This document shows positions 28,355 to 36,420 of a stretch of DNA of 36,782 nt, piece after piece (within the stretch, counting starts at the first letter, position 1; each line of letters opens with the position of its first letter). The notes under the pieces were generated by a model that was not told the origin of the DNA, ran no database searches, and saw only the letters and a program-made list of their open reading frames with translations. Source of the DNA: a virus; the IMG/VR virus record IMGVR_UViG_3300021061_000099, positions 1 through 36,782 of that record; one strand, 5' to 3'. The translations under genes and the position numbers were made by a program.

Positions 28355-28534
28355 TCATCCAACCTTGTCGATCCGACCGTAGCCCTCGCATAGCCAGCAC
28401 GGCTCAAGGCGGCGGATGACGTGTGTGACGCCGTTCTCGACCTTGACTTGCACCGGATCTCCACGGAGGGCCCCTGTACCTTTCGTGGAGTCGTTGGGAT
28501 CAGTCGGGCACTTCGGGCACTTGATGATGGCCAT
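28355..28534 (-). CDS. Small zinc-finger protein
   Basis: A 59-residue protein with CPKCP at 6-10 and CWLCEGYG near the C-terminus, a DnaJ-like CxxCxGxG half-site, probably a single zinc module. It starts one base after the end of the upstream beta-rich gene. Function unknown. Confidence 0.6.
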   Translation of the reverse strand: MAIIKCPKCPTDPNDSTKGTGALRGDPVQVKVENGVTHVIRRLEPCWLCEGYGRIDKVG

Positions 28535-29038
28535 TTAGAGGGCTCCTCCAGCGCCAGCAACAACCAGGCCACCCTCGGAGACGGGGGCCCAGAAGCAATA
28601 TGCGTCAATGGTGCCGCCAGTAAGCGCGGCAGACGCTATGGCGTACCCGATGTCATCCTCGGAGATGACAAGATCCGCGTTGTTCGTCTGGTGAAGCAGG
28701 AATGTGTACGTCCTGATGCCGGTCGTCACGGTTCCGCCTGGACTCACCATATTCCCGGTGGTCAAGTTGGTGTACGTCTGCGCCGCCGCGTAGGATGTCC
28801 CAGCCGTCTGAAGCCCAAAGCTGATGGTGGCGGCACCTCCAGACGTCAGTGACGACGTGACGTGGAAAATGCACATTGCCCTGACAACGCCGGTCACAGT
28901 GAACACCTCGTGAGTGGCCACCGTGTTCCACGTCGCGGACGTGAACGGGATTGTCACCTTAACCACACGGTGACGCCCCCAAGGGCCGAAGTTGTCTGGC
29001 ATGAGCCCGGTCACGGCGGGATTGCTCTCGACGGTCAC
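28535..29038 (-). CDS. Hypothetical virion protein, beta-rich
   Basis: A 167-residue Thr/Ser/Gly/Val-rich protein with regular beta alternation. GTG at 29038 is chosen because AGGGGG lies just upstream and because a longer reading from 29113 would overlap the preceding gene without a good ribosome site. A possible decoration or fibre protein; no specific match. Confidence 0.55.
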   Translation of the reverse strand: MTVESNPAVTGLMPDNFGPWGRHRVVKVTIPFTSATWNTVATHEVFTVTGVVRAMCIFHVTSSLTSGGAATISFGLQTAGTSYAAAQTYTNLTTGNMVSPGGTVTTGIRTYTFLLHQTNNADLVISEDDIGYAIASAALTGGTIDAYCFWAPVSEGGLVVAGAGGAL

Positions 29039-29090
29039 AGAACACCCCCTAAAGTCATGCGCCCACCGAAGAAGCCAAGGGGGCGCACCA

Positions 29091-29459
29091 TTACGACACC
29101 ACCCCGGCGTCAATCGACGCCCCGGTGCCGCTGATGGAGTCGACCTTCGCGCGGACGTTCAGGTAGTTGCCCTTGATGACGAAGTGGTCGCTGGTGGCGT
29201 CTGTTCCCAGCGTCAGAGTGGAACGTCCGGCCTCCGTCCAGTCACCATCGACAGATGGCGACTCCACGTCCGAGACGTAGAAGATGACCACCGACGCACC
29301 GGCGCCTGCGGTTGTGGAGCCCTTGGCGTGCACCGTCATGTCGGCGCTATACGGCTTGACGACCGAACTGAAGCCGGTCGCCGTACGCCCAGTAAAGAGC
29401 GCCTGACGCCGTCCAGGGCCGACGAGCCGTACGTCGTTCGGATTCTCAGCAGCAGGCAC
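29091..29459 (-). CDS. Hypothetical small virion protein
   Basis: A 122-residue beta-rich protein (Ser/Thr/Gly/Val) with no Cys. It resembles small head-surface proteins in composition and length only. It follows the Gly-rich gene by three bases. Confidence 0.5.
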   Translation of the reverse strand: MPAAENPNDVRLVGPGRRQALFTGRTATGFSSVVKPYSADMTVHAKGSTTAGAGASVVIFYVSDVESPSVDGDWTEAGRSTLTLGTDATSDHFVIKGNYLNVRAKVDSISGTGASIDAGVVS

Positions 29460-29462
29460 GGC

Positions 29463-29699
29463 CTAGAACCCCTTGCTCTTCTTCCCGTGGCCAGAGAAGC
29501 CGAAATCCCCGTGGATGCCGCCGTCGTCGTACTGCGAATCCCCACCCGACGAACCGGCAGGCGTGGCCGACTTGTTCTCGTTCCCCTGCTTGCCCTGCGA
29601 GGGCGAGTCGATCATGCCGGGACCCATGGGGCCGCCGGACAGCTTCTTCTTCGTGTCGCCGCCCATCCCCTGCGTGGCCGGGTTGTCGTACTGGCTCAT
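29463..29699 (-). CDS. Gly/Ser-rich disordered protein
   Basis: A 78-residue, low-complexity, probably unfolded protein. Its N-terminus (QYDNPATQGMGGD) closely matches that of the portal (NYDNPASHGDGGT). It is the first gene after the internal late promoter at 29737-29764. Role unknown; it may share a partner with the portal N-terminus. Confidence 0.55.
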   Translation of the reverse strand: MSQYDNPATQGMGGDTKKKLSGGPMGPGMIDSPSQGKQGNENKSATPAGSSGGDSQYDDGGIHGDFGFSGHGKKSKGF

Positions 29700-29718
29700 G
29701 TCTCGTACCTCGTATGTG

Positions 29719-29770
29719 ACCTATTCAGTCACGCGAAGACTACACCGCGTCCGCGTGTTGTCAAATAGGT
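29719..29770 (-). promoter_or_regulatory. Internal late promoter flanked by a 7-bp inverted repeat
   Basis: On the minus strand TTGACA (29764-29759) is followed after 16 bp by TAGTCT (29742-29737). ACCTATT (29719-29725) and AATAGGT (29764-29770) form an exact inverted repeat around the promoter, possibly an operator. It would boost the small virion, scaffold and capsid genes independently of the terminase and portal genes upstream. Confidence 0.55.
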
Positions 29771-29774
29771 GCGA

Positions 29775-31688
29775 TCACGAATTCGCAGCTTCTGCTTCTA
29801 GGGCCGCGATCTCCTCATCGGACGGCATGCCTGTGGCGTCAGCAGCAGAAGCCGGCGTGGCCGCAGCCTCTGCGACGGGAGCCTCTTCGCCTTCGGGCGC
29901 AGTGGGCGCGGCAGGCTGCGGAGCCGCAGCTTGGGCGGCCTGCTCGGCTTGAAGCGCCTTCTGCATCTCCTCTTGCTCCTCCGTGCGCAGATCCTCGAGC
30001 TCCTGTTCAACCTCGTCTTCCGACAAGCCGGAGCGCCGGAGGAGTCCTTTCTTGCTGAGCGCGCCAGCAGCACGCCATTCCATGGCCTGCTCGAAGCGCA
30101 CGCCTTTGTCTACTGGCAGCGTGGAGCCGACGCCGATCTCTACGTCAAAGTCGACGTCCGAAACGTCGTTCTCGATGACTGGTTTGCCGGTCGCTTCGTC
30201 GATGACCGGATCTCCAGTCGCTTCGTCGCGCTTGAACTTGTTGATCCAGACGTACCGCTTGCCCACGCGAATAACGCGATCCTGGTAGTACTGCTTGATC
30301 AGTTCGATGACCTGTAGCGCCACCTCGCGCAGGTAGCTTTCGAACATGCGCGTCTTGAGGCCAATGCGCCCTGCGGTCATCGCCTGAAGCGACTGAATCG
30401 CCACGCCGGACACCTTCGAAGCCGGCAGCTGCCCACGGCTCGCATCGAAGATTCCGCTGATGTTGTCCAGGTGCAGCTTCTGCGTATCGACGTGCTTGAA
30501 GAACTCAGGCGGGCAGCCAGGCGCAGGCATCCAGTCCGGTGGCTGCTGGCCGTCGTAGACGATGAACGATGCAAGGCGATTCGTGATGTCCTTGAGGCTG
30601 ACGTGGGAAGCCTTCGGGATCCGCATGTACGCGGCAGCCACCATGCGGATGTAGTCCGCGATCTGCGCCTCGGTGCGGTTGATCGCGTCCTGCGGGCCGC
30701 GCTGCTGCGTGACTTCCGACATTCCCCAGAACTGCGAGCCGATGGGGTAGCACAGGCACCGCGCGAACGGGAACAGGCCCAGGCGCCGCCTCTTCGTCGG
30801 CCGCCCGCTACGGTACGGGCTCTTGCCGCGACGGGCCATCACGCCGTTGACGAAGATCGAAACCCACACCTGCCCGGTCTTGTCGCGGTCCCAGATCTCC
30901 AGCTGCGTGGCGAACCGAGCCTCCCCACCCTCGCCGCCGCCTTCGTTGCCGCCAGTCCCGACCATGGCCCCTGTGTCGGTCATGACGTGCATCTGGTCCT
31001 GCTCGTACATCTTGTTCGCCGTGACAGCGTGATGCGTCAGGCTCTCATCCCAGACGCCGCCTTTGATCTTCCCGCGCAGGTGCGGGAAGTCCCGGTAGAT
31101 CGCGCCTACGGGACGATTGACAGCGATGCTCACACGCTCGGCCGTCTGGATGTCCATGCCGCCGGCGGCCACGAAGAACCAGCGCGTGTCAATGTGCGAG
31201 ATGACGATGCGGTCCTGCACGGGGTCGTACCACTGCTTGCTGACGCCCGTGCCGTACAGGTGCTGGTCCTTGAGGACGTACAGGCCCTTGACGTCCGGGA
31301 ACTCGTTCTGAAGGAACACGTCCCGGACGGCGTCCTGCATGAGGTCCGCTTCTTCGAACGTCTCCTCTTCGGTCCCGACGACGTTGATCGTCGGCCGCTG
31401 GTCGGTCATCGTTGGGATGGCCGTCTCGAGGTTCGCAAAGATGTAGTTCGGGGCAGGGCGCGCCTTCCACGCTGGACGGATCTTGTGCCCCCAGTGGTTC
31501 CCGCCGTAGTACTGCCTGTTCGTCTCCCAGTCGGCGTCGTACTTCTTGCGGTCGGCCTTGTCCTCCATGAACCGCCGGTGCGCCCACTCGAACCAGTAGC
31601 GGTCGTCTTTGCCGCCCTTGTCGAGCAGGGTTCCGCCGTCGCCGTGGCTGGCGGGGTTGTCGTAGTTCTCGGAGGTGGCGTCGTCCAT
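29775..31688 (-). CDS. Portal protein (P22-type)
   Basis: A 637-residue protein typical in length for P22-like portals. The early block NRQYYGGNHW (about 57-66), the long central mixed domain, the helical section SGVAIQSLQAMTAGRIGLKT (near 425-445) and a C-terminal Ala/Pro/Glu-rich tail with coiled coil all fit. It forms the ring at the head vertex through which DNA is packaged and ejected, binding terminase and the adaptor. It follows the terminase cluster, the normal order. Confidence 0.85.
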   Translation of the reverse strand: MDDATSENYDNPASHGDGGTLLDKGGKDDRYWFEWAHRRFMEDKADRKKYDADWETNRQYYGGNHWGHKIRPAWKARPAPNYIFANLETAIPTMTDQRPTINVVGTEEETFEEADLMQDAVRDVFLQNEFPDVKGLYVLKDQHLYGTGVSKQWYDPVQDRIVISHIDTRWFFVAAGGMDIQTAERVSIAVNRPVGAIYRDFPHLRGKIKGGVWDESLTHHAVTANKMYEQDQMHVMTDTGAMVGTGGNEGGGEGGEARFATQLEIWDRDKTGQVWVSIFVNGVMARRGKSPYRSGRPTKRRRLGLFPFARCLCYPIGSQFWGMSEVTQQRGPQDAINRTEAQIADYIRMVAAAYMRIPKASHVSLKDITNRLASFIVYDGQQPPDWMPAPGCPPEFFKHVDTQKLHLDNISGIFDASRGQLPASKVSGVAIQSLQAMTAGRIGLKTRMFESYLREVALQVIELIKQYYQDRVIRVGKRYVWINKFKRDEATGDPVIDEATGKPVIENDVSDVDFDVEIGVGSTLPVDKGVRFEQAMEWRAAGALSKKGLLRRSGLSEDEVEQELEDLRTEEQEEMQKALQAEQAAQAAAPQPAAPTAPEGEEAPVAEAAATPASAADATGMPSDEEIAALEAEAANS

Positions 31689-31691
31689 GGG

Positions 31692-32009
31692 CTACACGAT
31701 CAGTTTGAGGTCGGGAGGCGGTTCGTCGTGGGCGCTGGGCGGCTTGATGCCGCATTCCCAGCGGTTTAGCGTCTTGTCGTAGGCGGAGAACGTCTGACAG
31801 TCCATGCAGCGGAAGCGATGCCCGACGATCTGCGGGGAGGACTCAATGGGGTTGATCTTGTTGTAGAAGACGGCCACCACCGGAAACAGTTCGAACGCGT
31901 TGCATCCGCAGCCGCACACGAGGCGCCCCTGTGTTAGCTGGCGCATCGCCATCGACACGTTGTCCTGCTGGACAGGACTGAGCTTCACAGGCTGGTTGTT
32001 GCCGATCAT
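31692..32009 (-). CDS. Zinc-ribbon protein
   Basis: A 105-residue protein with VCGCGCN in the first half and CMDCQ in the second, a likely four-Cys zinc site. It is linked by an ATGA overlap to the preceding zinc-ribbon gene and lies just before the portal. Role unknown. Confidence 0.6.
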   Translation of the reverse strand: MIGNNQPVKLSPVQQDNVSMAMRQLTQGRLVCGCGCNAFELFPVVAVFYNKINPIESSPQIVGHRFRCMDCQTFSAYDKTLNRWECGIKPPSAHDEPPPDLKLIV

Positions 32010-32392
32010 TGCGATTCCCCCACGTTCCCCGCGTCTATCGTGTGGTTCTGCTCGTACACGTCGTTCAGCGCCTTCTCGACTTCCCAGTCCTCCACCAACG
32101 GCGGCGGCTTGGGCTTCCAGTTCTTGTCGACGATCTGCTTGCCGCGCTCGTCACACCAACGCTTGAGGTCAGCCGGCGTGGCGTGGCGTTCGCCGGTCGC
32201 AACCTCCCACGCGTCCTTTTCGAACTCGTAGTGCGCGGCATTCAGGTGTTGACCGCCGACGCCGAAGGACGAGAACTTGCGCTGCATCTGACCGCCGCAG
32301 CGCCCGCAGACAACGGGATCGTCCCGCTTCTCGGTGCGACGGAATAGGTCGCATGCGAAGCCGCAGGAACACCCGTAGTCGAACAGAGGCAT
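32006..32392 (-). CDS. FmdB-like zinc-ribbon protein
   Basis: A 128-residue protein with an N-terminal domain like the FmdB regulatory zinc ribbon: MPLFDYGCSCG then CGRCGGQMQRKFSS. The rest is charged and helical. The start at 32392 is chosen because this is the canonical beginning of the family; upstream codons read another gene out of frame. Such ribbons are frequent small phage proteins of unknown role. Confidence 0.65.
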   Translation of the reverse strand: MPLFDYGCSCGFACDLFRRTEKRDDPVVCGRCGGQMQRKFSSFGVGGQHLNAAHYEFEKDAWEVATGERHATPADLKRWCDERGKQIVDKNWKPKPPPLVEDWEVEKALNDVYEQNHTIDAGNVGESQ

Positions 32393-32394
32393 CG

Positions 32395-32931
32395 TTACTT
32401 GGCCTGCGCCTGAGCGGCGAGCCACTCCTGAACAGCGCGGCTGTTTTCGTAGCCAGGGCGCGGCTTGCGCCACAGCATGAGCTCCATGCGGCCGGGGATG
32501 CGCTTGCCTTCAGGCGTGACACCGACCTGACACTTCTCAGCCGTGCAGGCGACGAACTGCTTGTGGTCAGCCCCGCCCGCGTGGATCCAGTGCCCGCAAT
32601 CGTGGCACCGATAGATCCTGTACTCGATGAACGGGCATTCGATCTGGGTGGGGTCGTTGATGTTGAAGTCGCCAGGCCCGATGACGCGGACGCCTTCCCG
32701 CGTGGGCGTGTGCATCGACGGCGAATTGCCCGTCGTCTGAGGGCGCACGGAAGGGACGGGCTGGCTCTGCATGCTCGCGGACGGCGGCGCCTCGATGCGC
32801 CCTTCAACGCGCGCGACGACTTCCTTGCGGCGGGCCTCAGCCTGCGCAAGATTCGCCTGCACGTCTGCCTTGTCCTGCGCTTCCAGCTCCTTGCCCAGGT
32901 CTTCGAGGCTCACCGCCTGCGCGTCACTCAT
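32395..32931 (-). CDS. Hypothetical protein with C-terminal zinc site
   Basis: A 178-residue protein. A helical N-terminal section (1-50) and a Pro/Ser/Thr-rich linker lead to a CHDCGHW and CTAEKC zinc-like site near 125-150. AAGGAGA precedes ATG 32931. It lies in the terminase-portal interval; function not recognised. Confidence 0.55.
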   Translation of the reverse strand: MSDAQAVSLEDLGKELEAQDKADVQANLAQAEARRKEVVARVEGRIEAPPSASMQSQPVPSVRPQTTGNSPSMHTPTREGVRVIGPGDFNINDPTQIECPFIEYRIYRCHDCGHWIHAGGADHKQFVACTAEKCQVGVTPEGKRIPGRMELMLWRKPRPGYENSRAVQEWLAAQAQAK

Positions 32932-33223
32932 TGCCGTCTCCTTCGCCGAAGTCTTCGGCTGTCCGTTCCTCGTTCCGCATGATCGCCCGCTCAATGTCGA
33001 TCAGGTCTTCCCCGACCACCTTGCGGGGCACGGAGCGCAGTTCGACGCTCGGGGTAGGACCCCGCGCGACAAGCGCCCCGCCGCAGCGTTGCCAGGGCTT
33101 GACCTTGACCGAACACGTACCACGGATTCGGCCTTTGTCAAATGGGCTCGACAGCACCTCGAGTGTGGCTCCGCATCTTTCGCAGCGTACGGGCGTGAAT
33201 GCCTGCGGCACGTCGAGCGGCAT
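32924..33223 (-). CDS. Zinc-ribbon protein after the large terminase
   Basis: A 99-residue protein with CERCGA near 14-19, further Cys near 37 and 47, and an acidic C-terminus. Its ATG overlaps the terminase stop (TGATG), so it is translated together with terminase. It may be an accessory packaging factor. Confidence 0.6.
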   Translation of the reverse strand: MPLDVPQAFTPVRCERCGATLEVLSSPFDKGRIRGTCSVKVKPWQRCGGALVARGPTPSVELRSVPRKVVGEDLIDIERAIMRNEERTAEDFGEGDGNE

Positions 33224-34710
33224 CAAACCACCTCTTTGTCGCCCTTGGACCAATCGTCGGCGTCTGATTCCAGCCCGCCGTACTGCTCGGCGTACTCCTT
33301 CACGCGGTCCGGATCGTCGCCCATGAGCTTGACGCGCCCGTCCGATGGGTCGATAGACGCGTGCGGCAGGGCGCCCAGCCCGTGCTTGTAGTCTGTGTAG
33401 ATCGCGTACCGGAGCGCATCGCACAGGTCGTCACCGACCTTAACCGGCTTGCCGGTCTTCTCATGCCGGTGGTAGTTGCCGATCTCAGCCAAGAGCTTGA
33501 CGCAGTTCCGCGCGATCAGCAGTTGCCCAGTCTCGAAGGCGCGCGCGACAGCGTTGATGCCAAGCTCAACGTCGTTCTCAGCGTCGGACGTGGACAGGCT
33601 GACCTTTCCCATGTCCGCCAGGTCCGCGCGCTCCTGGGCGGCTGACGGGTCCGCATACCGATACTCAACGTACTTGTTCCAGGGGTTCGCATGGATCGCC
33701 TGCGCATGCTTCTCTAGCGTCATTCCGCCGGCGCGGTACTCGTCGACAACCACCATGCGCTTGCCCTTCTTCGCCAGCCAGACATGCGCGGTTGGGTGGC
33801 CGAATCCGAAGTCCAAGCCGCTGAAGATCTTCCATCCGTCAGGCAGCTTTCCGGGCTTGATCGGAGCGCAGGTCATGATGCGCGGGTCGAAGTTCTTCCA
33901 GATCAGGCCGGACCACTGGAAGAAGTCCCCGCGCAGTTCTCGCTTCTGCTCCTCTTCGCTCAGGCCGGTGCGGTAATCCTCAATCCAGCCGTCATCAAGC
34001 GACAGGTTCGCCTCGATGGGGACGCCCTTGATTACCGCAATGCGCTTGTCCTTGGTCGGATCGTCGTCCTTGCGGATCTCAACGGGGTCGATCTTTCCGC
34101 GCGCGTAGTCACAGGCGCCGTAGTCGTATACGACGTGGCCTTTGTCGATGCCTTCGACCCAGAACCAATTCAGGCCGAACGGCGACGACTCAAGGAACAG
34201 GCCGCCCTTGGACGCCAGCACACGCCCGCGCAGGATCTTGAACGTTTCGGCCGTAGGCAGCGCCCCGGCTTCGGTGATGGCTGCTCCGTAGATCGTAGCG
34301 CCGCGCAACTTGGTTGGGTCTTCCGCGCTGCGGACCACAACCTCGAAGGGCGCGCCGTCGTCCGGCGGCATGAGCACGTACGTCGGCCCGCGTTCGCTCT
34401 TGTCGATGATCAGGCCGCCTTCGTCAGCCCAGCCCAGGACGGCTTCCACCTCGGGCCTGATGTTCTCCCAGTACGGATCGCGCGTCGGGCAGACGATCCA
34501 CATGCGACGGACCACGCCAGGCGGGGGAGGCGCCTTGTACTCCGTGTAGCCCCCCTGGACGCGCAGCCAGTTCGCCAAGGCGCGGGTCTTGCCGTTACGG
34601 ATGCCACCTGACAAGAAGACGATGGGGTGCGTGAGCGACAGCTGAAGGGACTGGATTTGATGCGGGTAGAGCTCGACGACCTCTTCTTCGGCGTCGACTG
34701 CCGCGATCAT
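33223..34710 (-). CDS. terL: Terminase large subunit
   Basis: A 495-residue packaging motor. The ATPase part has Walker A GGIRNGKT at 35-42 and a hydrophobic strand ending in TE at 146-147 in the Walker B position, where DE is more common. The C-terminal RNase H-like nuclease has Asp300 (GLDFGFGH), Asp354 (YADPS) and Asp431 (DDLCDALRYA). It pumps DNA into the prohead through the portal and cuts it. It is preceded by the AT-hook gene, the usual small-large terminase order. Confidence 0.9.
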   Translation of the reverse strand: MIAAVDAEEEVVELYPHQIQSLQLSLTHPIVFLSGGIRNGKTRALANWLRVQGGYTEYKAPPPPGVVRRMWIVCPTRDPYWENIRPEVEAVLGWADEGGLIIDKSERGPTYVLMPPDDGAPFEVVVRSAEDPTKLRGATIYGAAITEAGALPTAETFKILRGRVLASKGGLFLESSPFGLNWFWVEGIDKGHVVYDYGACDYARGKIDPVEIRKDDDPTKDKRIAVIKGVPIEANLSLDDGWIEDYRTGLSEEEQKRELRGDFFQWSGLIWKNFDPRIMTCAPIKPGKLPDGWKIFSGLDFGFGHPTAHVWLAKKGKRMVVVDEYRAGGMTLEKHAQAIHANPWNKYVEYRYADPSAAQERADLADMGKVSLSTSDAENDVELGINAVARAFETGQLLIARNCVKLLAEIGNYHRHEKTGKPVKVGDDLCDALRYAIYTDYKHGLGALPHASIDPSDGRVKLMGDDPDRVKEYAEQYGGLESDADDWSKGDKEVV

Positions 34711-34711
34711 G

Positions 34712-35269
34712 CTACTGCACGGCTTTCTTGCCGCCCACGACCATCTTGAACCGGATCAGCCGACGCTTGATCTTCTCGCCCTTCCCGGTTGCAGCGTGCG
34801 CGCCACCGCCCAGGATGCCCAGCGCTTCGCCCAGCATCTTCAAGCGTGCCATATCGGCCGCCGTGCCGTTGTCGCCACGCGCCCCGATGGCTTCCGCGAA
34901 CCACCATTCTGCGACGTCCCGCGACGGGCCGTCCTGCCCGTTGCCGTTGCGGTACTTACGCATGTGCCGCCGCAGCATCTTGGCCTGCTCATCGGTCAGC
35001 CAGACGCCACGCACGCAGATCAGCTTGCGGCCCAGGTCATCGATCTGTGAGGGCAGCTGCGGAGGCTCCGGCGTGCGCTTGGCTACGTCGTCCTTCCTGG
35101 GACGTCCGCGCCGGCGCTTTGGCGGCTCCACGACGATCAAGGGCTCAACGGATAGGGCATCCCCGGCGCCGCTGGGAGGCGTGACGCATTGCGCGTCTGT
35201 TGCCGGTTCGGCGCCGGGGACTGCCCCGCTTTGGGAGGAAACAGTTTGGGGCTTGTTGTCGTCCGTCAC
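34712..35269 (-). CDS. AT-hook protein, probable terminase small subunit
   Basis: A 185-residue protein with an AT-hook (RRRGRPRK at 52-59) after a disordered N-terminus, then helices with a basic C-terminal tail (KIKRRLIRFK). Its place two bases upstream of the large terminase suggests it recognises the packaging site. The assignment rests on position and DNA-binding character rather than on a family match. It starts with GTG in a GTGA overlap. Confidence 0.6.
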   Translation of the reverse strand: MTDDNKPQTVSSQSGAVPGAEPATDAQCVTPPSGAGDALSVEPLIVVEPPKRRRGRPRKDDVAKRTPEPPQLPSQIDDLGRKLICVRGVWLTDEQAKMLRRHMRKYRNGNGQDGPSRDVAEWWFAEAIGARGDNGTAADMARLKMLGEALGILGGGAHAATGKGEKIKRRLIRFKMVVGGKKAVQ

Positions 35270-35637
35270 CGCTTCACCGCGTCGAACGTGGTCGGCACGA
35301 GCTCCGCGCCGCCGACGCCCTCCAGGTTGTCGATGATTTCAGGATCCATGCCGTCCGGGATGCGCGGCCCGTCCTGCTCAGGAATGCCCGCCTTCTCGCG
35401 AAGATCCTGGACACGCCGCTGCATGCCCAAGTTCAGAATCCCGGCCCGTGCGTCGGCCACGTCATGCTCAATGGCTGCAAGGCGCTTCTCGGCGGCCAGA
35501 GCGTCTTCCTGCGAGCGCAGCAGCCCGCAGCGCTTGCAGACGAGCACCACCCCGGCCGCCAGGAGCCCTAGGCAGACGGCACCCGCGATGAACGCCAGCG
35601 CCACCGCGCAGGCGACGAAGACGGCGAGATCGGTCAA
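35266..35637 (-). CDS. Membrane-anchored coiled-coil protein with CxxC
   Basis: A 123-residue protein. Residues 5-33 form a strong Ala/Val/Leu transmembrane segment, followed by CKRC at 34-37 and a coiled coil (about 42-80). TTG at 35637 is chosen because GGAGG lies five bases upstream and the TTGA overlap links it to the previous gene. The layout resembles an inner-membrane spanin, but a paired outer-membrane component is not obvious. Confidence 0.55.
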   Translation of the reverse strand: MTDLAVFVACAVALAFIAGAVCLGLLAAGVVLVCKRCGLLRSQEDALAAEKRLAAIEHDVADARAGILNLGMQRRVQDLREKAGIPEQDGPRIPDGMDPEIIDNLEGVGGAELVPTTFDAVKR

Positions 35638-35846
35638 CGGAACCTCCGTCCGAAGCACATCCACCCCACCGCCGTCAACGCGTTGATTCCGCAGCTGACC
35701 ACCACAGGCCACTTGCGATCCGCTGCCGCCCATGCCCCGATAGCCAAACAGCCTACGAACAGCAGCGGCCAGAAGAGCGACAGCACGCCGTACAGCAAGC
35801 GCTCAAAGAATCCAGGCTTGCTCAGGTGCGGAAGTCCAGCGTTCAC
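35634..35846 (-). CDS. Small two-pass membrane protein
   Basis: A 70-residue protein with two hydrophobic segments (about 13-36 and 43-62) and a basic end (FGRRFR). GTG at 35846 lies in a GTGA overlap with the upstream gene. With its membrane-anchored neighbour it could form a lysis cassette (holin-like), but this is inference. Confidence 0.55.
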   Translation of the reverse strand: MNAGLPHLSKPGFFERLLYGVLSLFWPLLFVGCLAIGAWAAADRKWPVVVSCGINALTAVGWMCFGRRFR

Positions 35847-36145
35847 GCCTGCACCCCCGGAGCGTCCGCGATCTCCCGCGCCACCCAGCGCAGCCACCGC
35901 GCCGCACGACTCGCCGCACCCCAGGACATGCCCTCAGCCTCCAGCGCCCGCGTGATGCGGCTTACCCGCATCGGCGCCAGCGGCAGGATCGCTTGGAAGC
36001 ATCGCAGCACGTCGGCGTCCCGCATGCGCTTGCTGTCGGCCAGGGCTTCCGAACGCCAATCCTCGCGCTTGTCGCCCGTGTCCTTGCGCACGACGAACAC
36101 AGGCTTTCCAACAACGGCCACCCTGCGCTCTCCAACCGGCTTCAC
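35843..36145 (-). CDS. Hypothetical winged-helix-like protein
   Basis: A 100-residue basic protein. The C-terminal half (about 55-95) has the helix-turn-helix-like pattern RVSRITRALEAEGMSWGAASRAARWL, typical of winged helices. GTG 36145 (GTGA overlap) is preferred over an upstream start at 36199 that would lengthen the overlap. It might regulate the late operon that it is part of. Confidence 0.5.
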   Translation of the reverse strand: MKPVGERRVAVVGKPVFVVRKDTGDKREDWRSEALADSKRMRDADVLRCFQAILPLAPMRVSRITRALEAEGMSWGAASRAARWLRWVAREIADAPGVQA

Positions 36146-36381
36146 GCCTGCCCCCTGCCGTTCAGCCCGCTCGGGACGTGATCGCCCACGCAACTGCACG
36201 CGATGCCCTCGAGCGCCATCGCTTCCCGGTGCAGCCTCGCCTCGACGTCCGCAGCCAGTGCGGCTTGGAACGCCGGACTATCGGCCCATGTCCCACCGGA
36301 GCCTTGACCGCGACGAGCAGAGCCACGCGCAGCAGCTTCGACTGCCGCCCGAATCTCCTCCCGACGCTTCGCGAAGTCCAT
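36142..36381 (-). CDS. First gene of the late operon, hypothetical
   Basis: A 79-residue helical Ala/Arg-rich protein ending with a CSC. The start at 36381 is used because TTG at 36420 is part of the -35 hexamer of the late promoter. The predicted transcription start lies only about five bases before this ATG, so the message would be almost leaderless. Function unknown. Confidence 0.5.
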   Translation of the reverse strand: MDFAKRREEIRAAVEAAARGSARRGQGSGGTWADSPAFQAALAADVEARLHREAMALEGIACSCVGDHVPSGLNGRGQA

Positions 36382-36392
36382 CACGCGGCGGG

Positions 36393-36420
36393 ACTCTACC
36401 CCGGCCAGAAAGCTTGTCAA
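36393..36420 (-). promoter_or_regulatory. Leftward late promoter
   Basis: On the minus strand TTGACA (36420-36415) and TAGAGT (36398-36393) are separated by 16 bp. Both features (16-bp spacer, -10 of the form TAGnnT) are shared with the internal promoter at 29737-29764. It should drive the chain of overlapping genes from 36381 through terminase and portal. Confidence 0.6.

Noticed and set aside
30471-31769. Plus-strand open frame of 432 codons opposite the portal
   Set aside because: Antisense of the clearly recognised portal gene; composition (Val/Arg/Leu/His) is that of a mirror frame.
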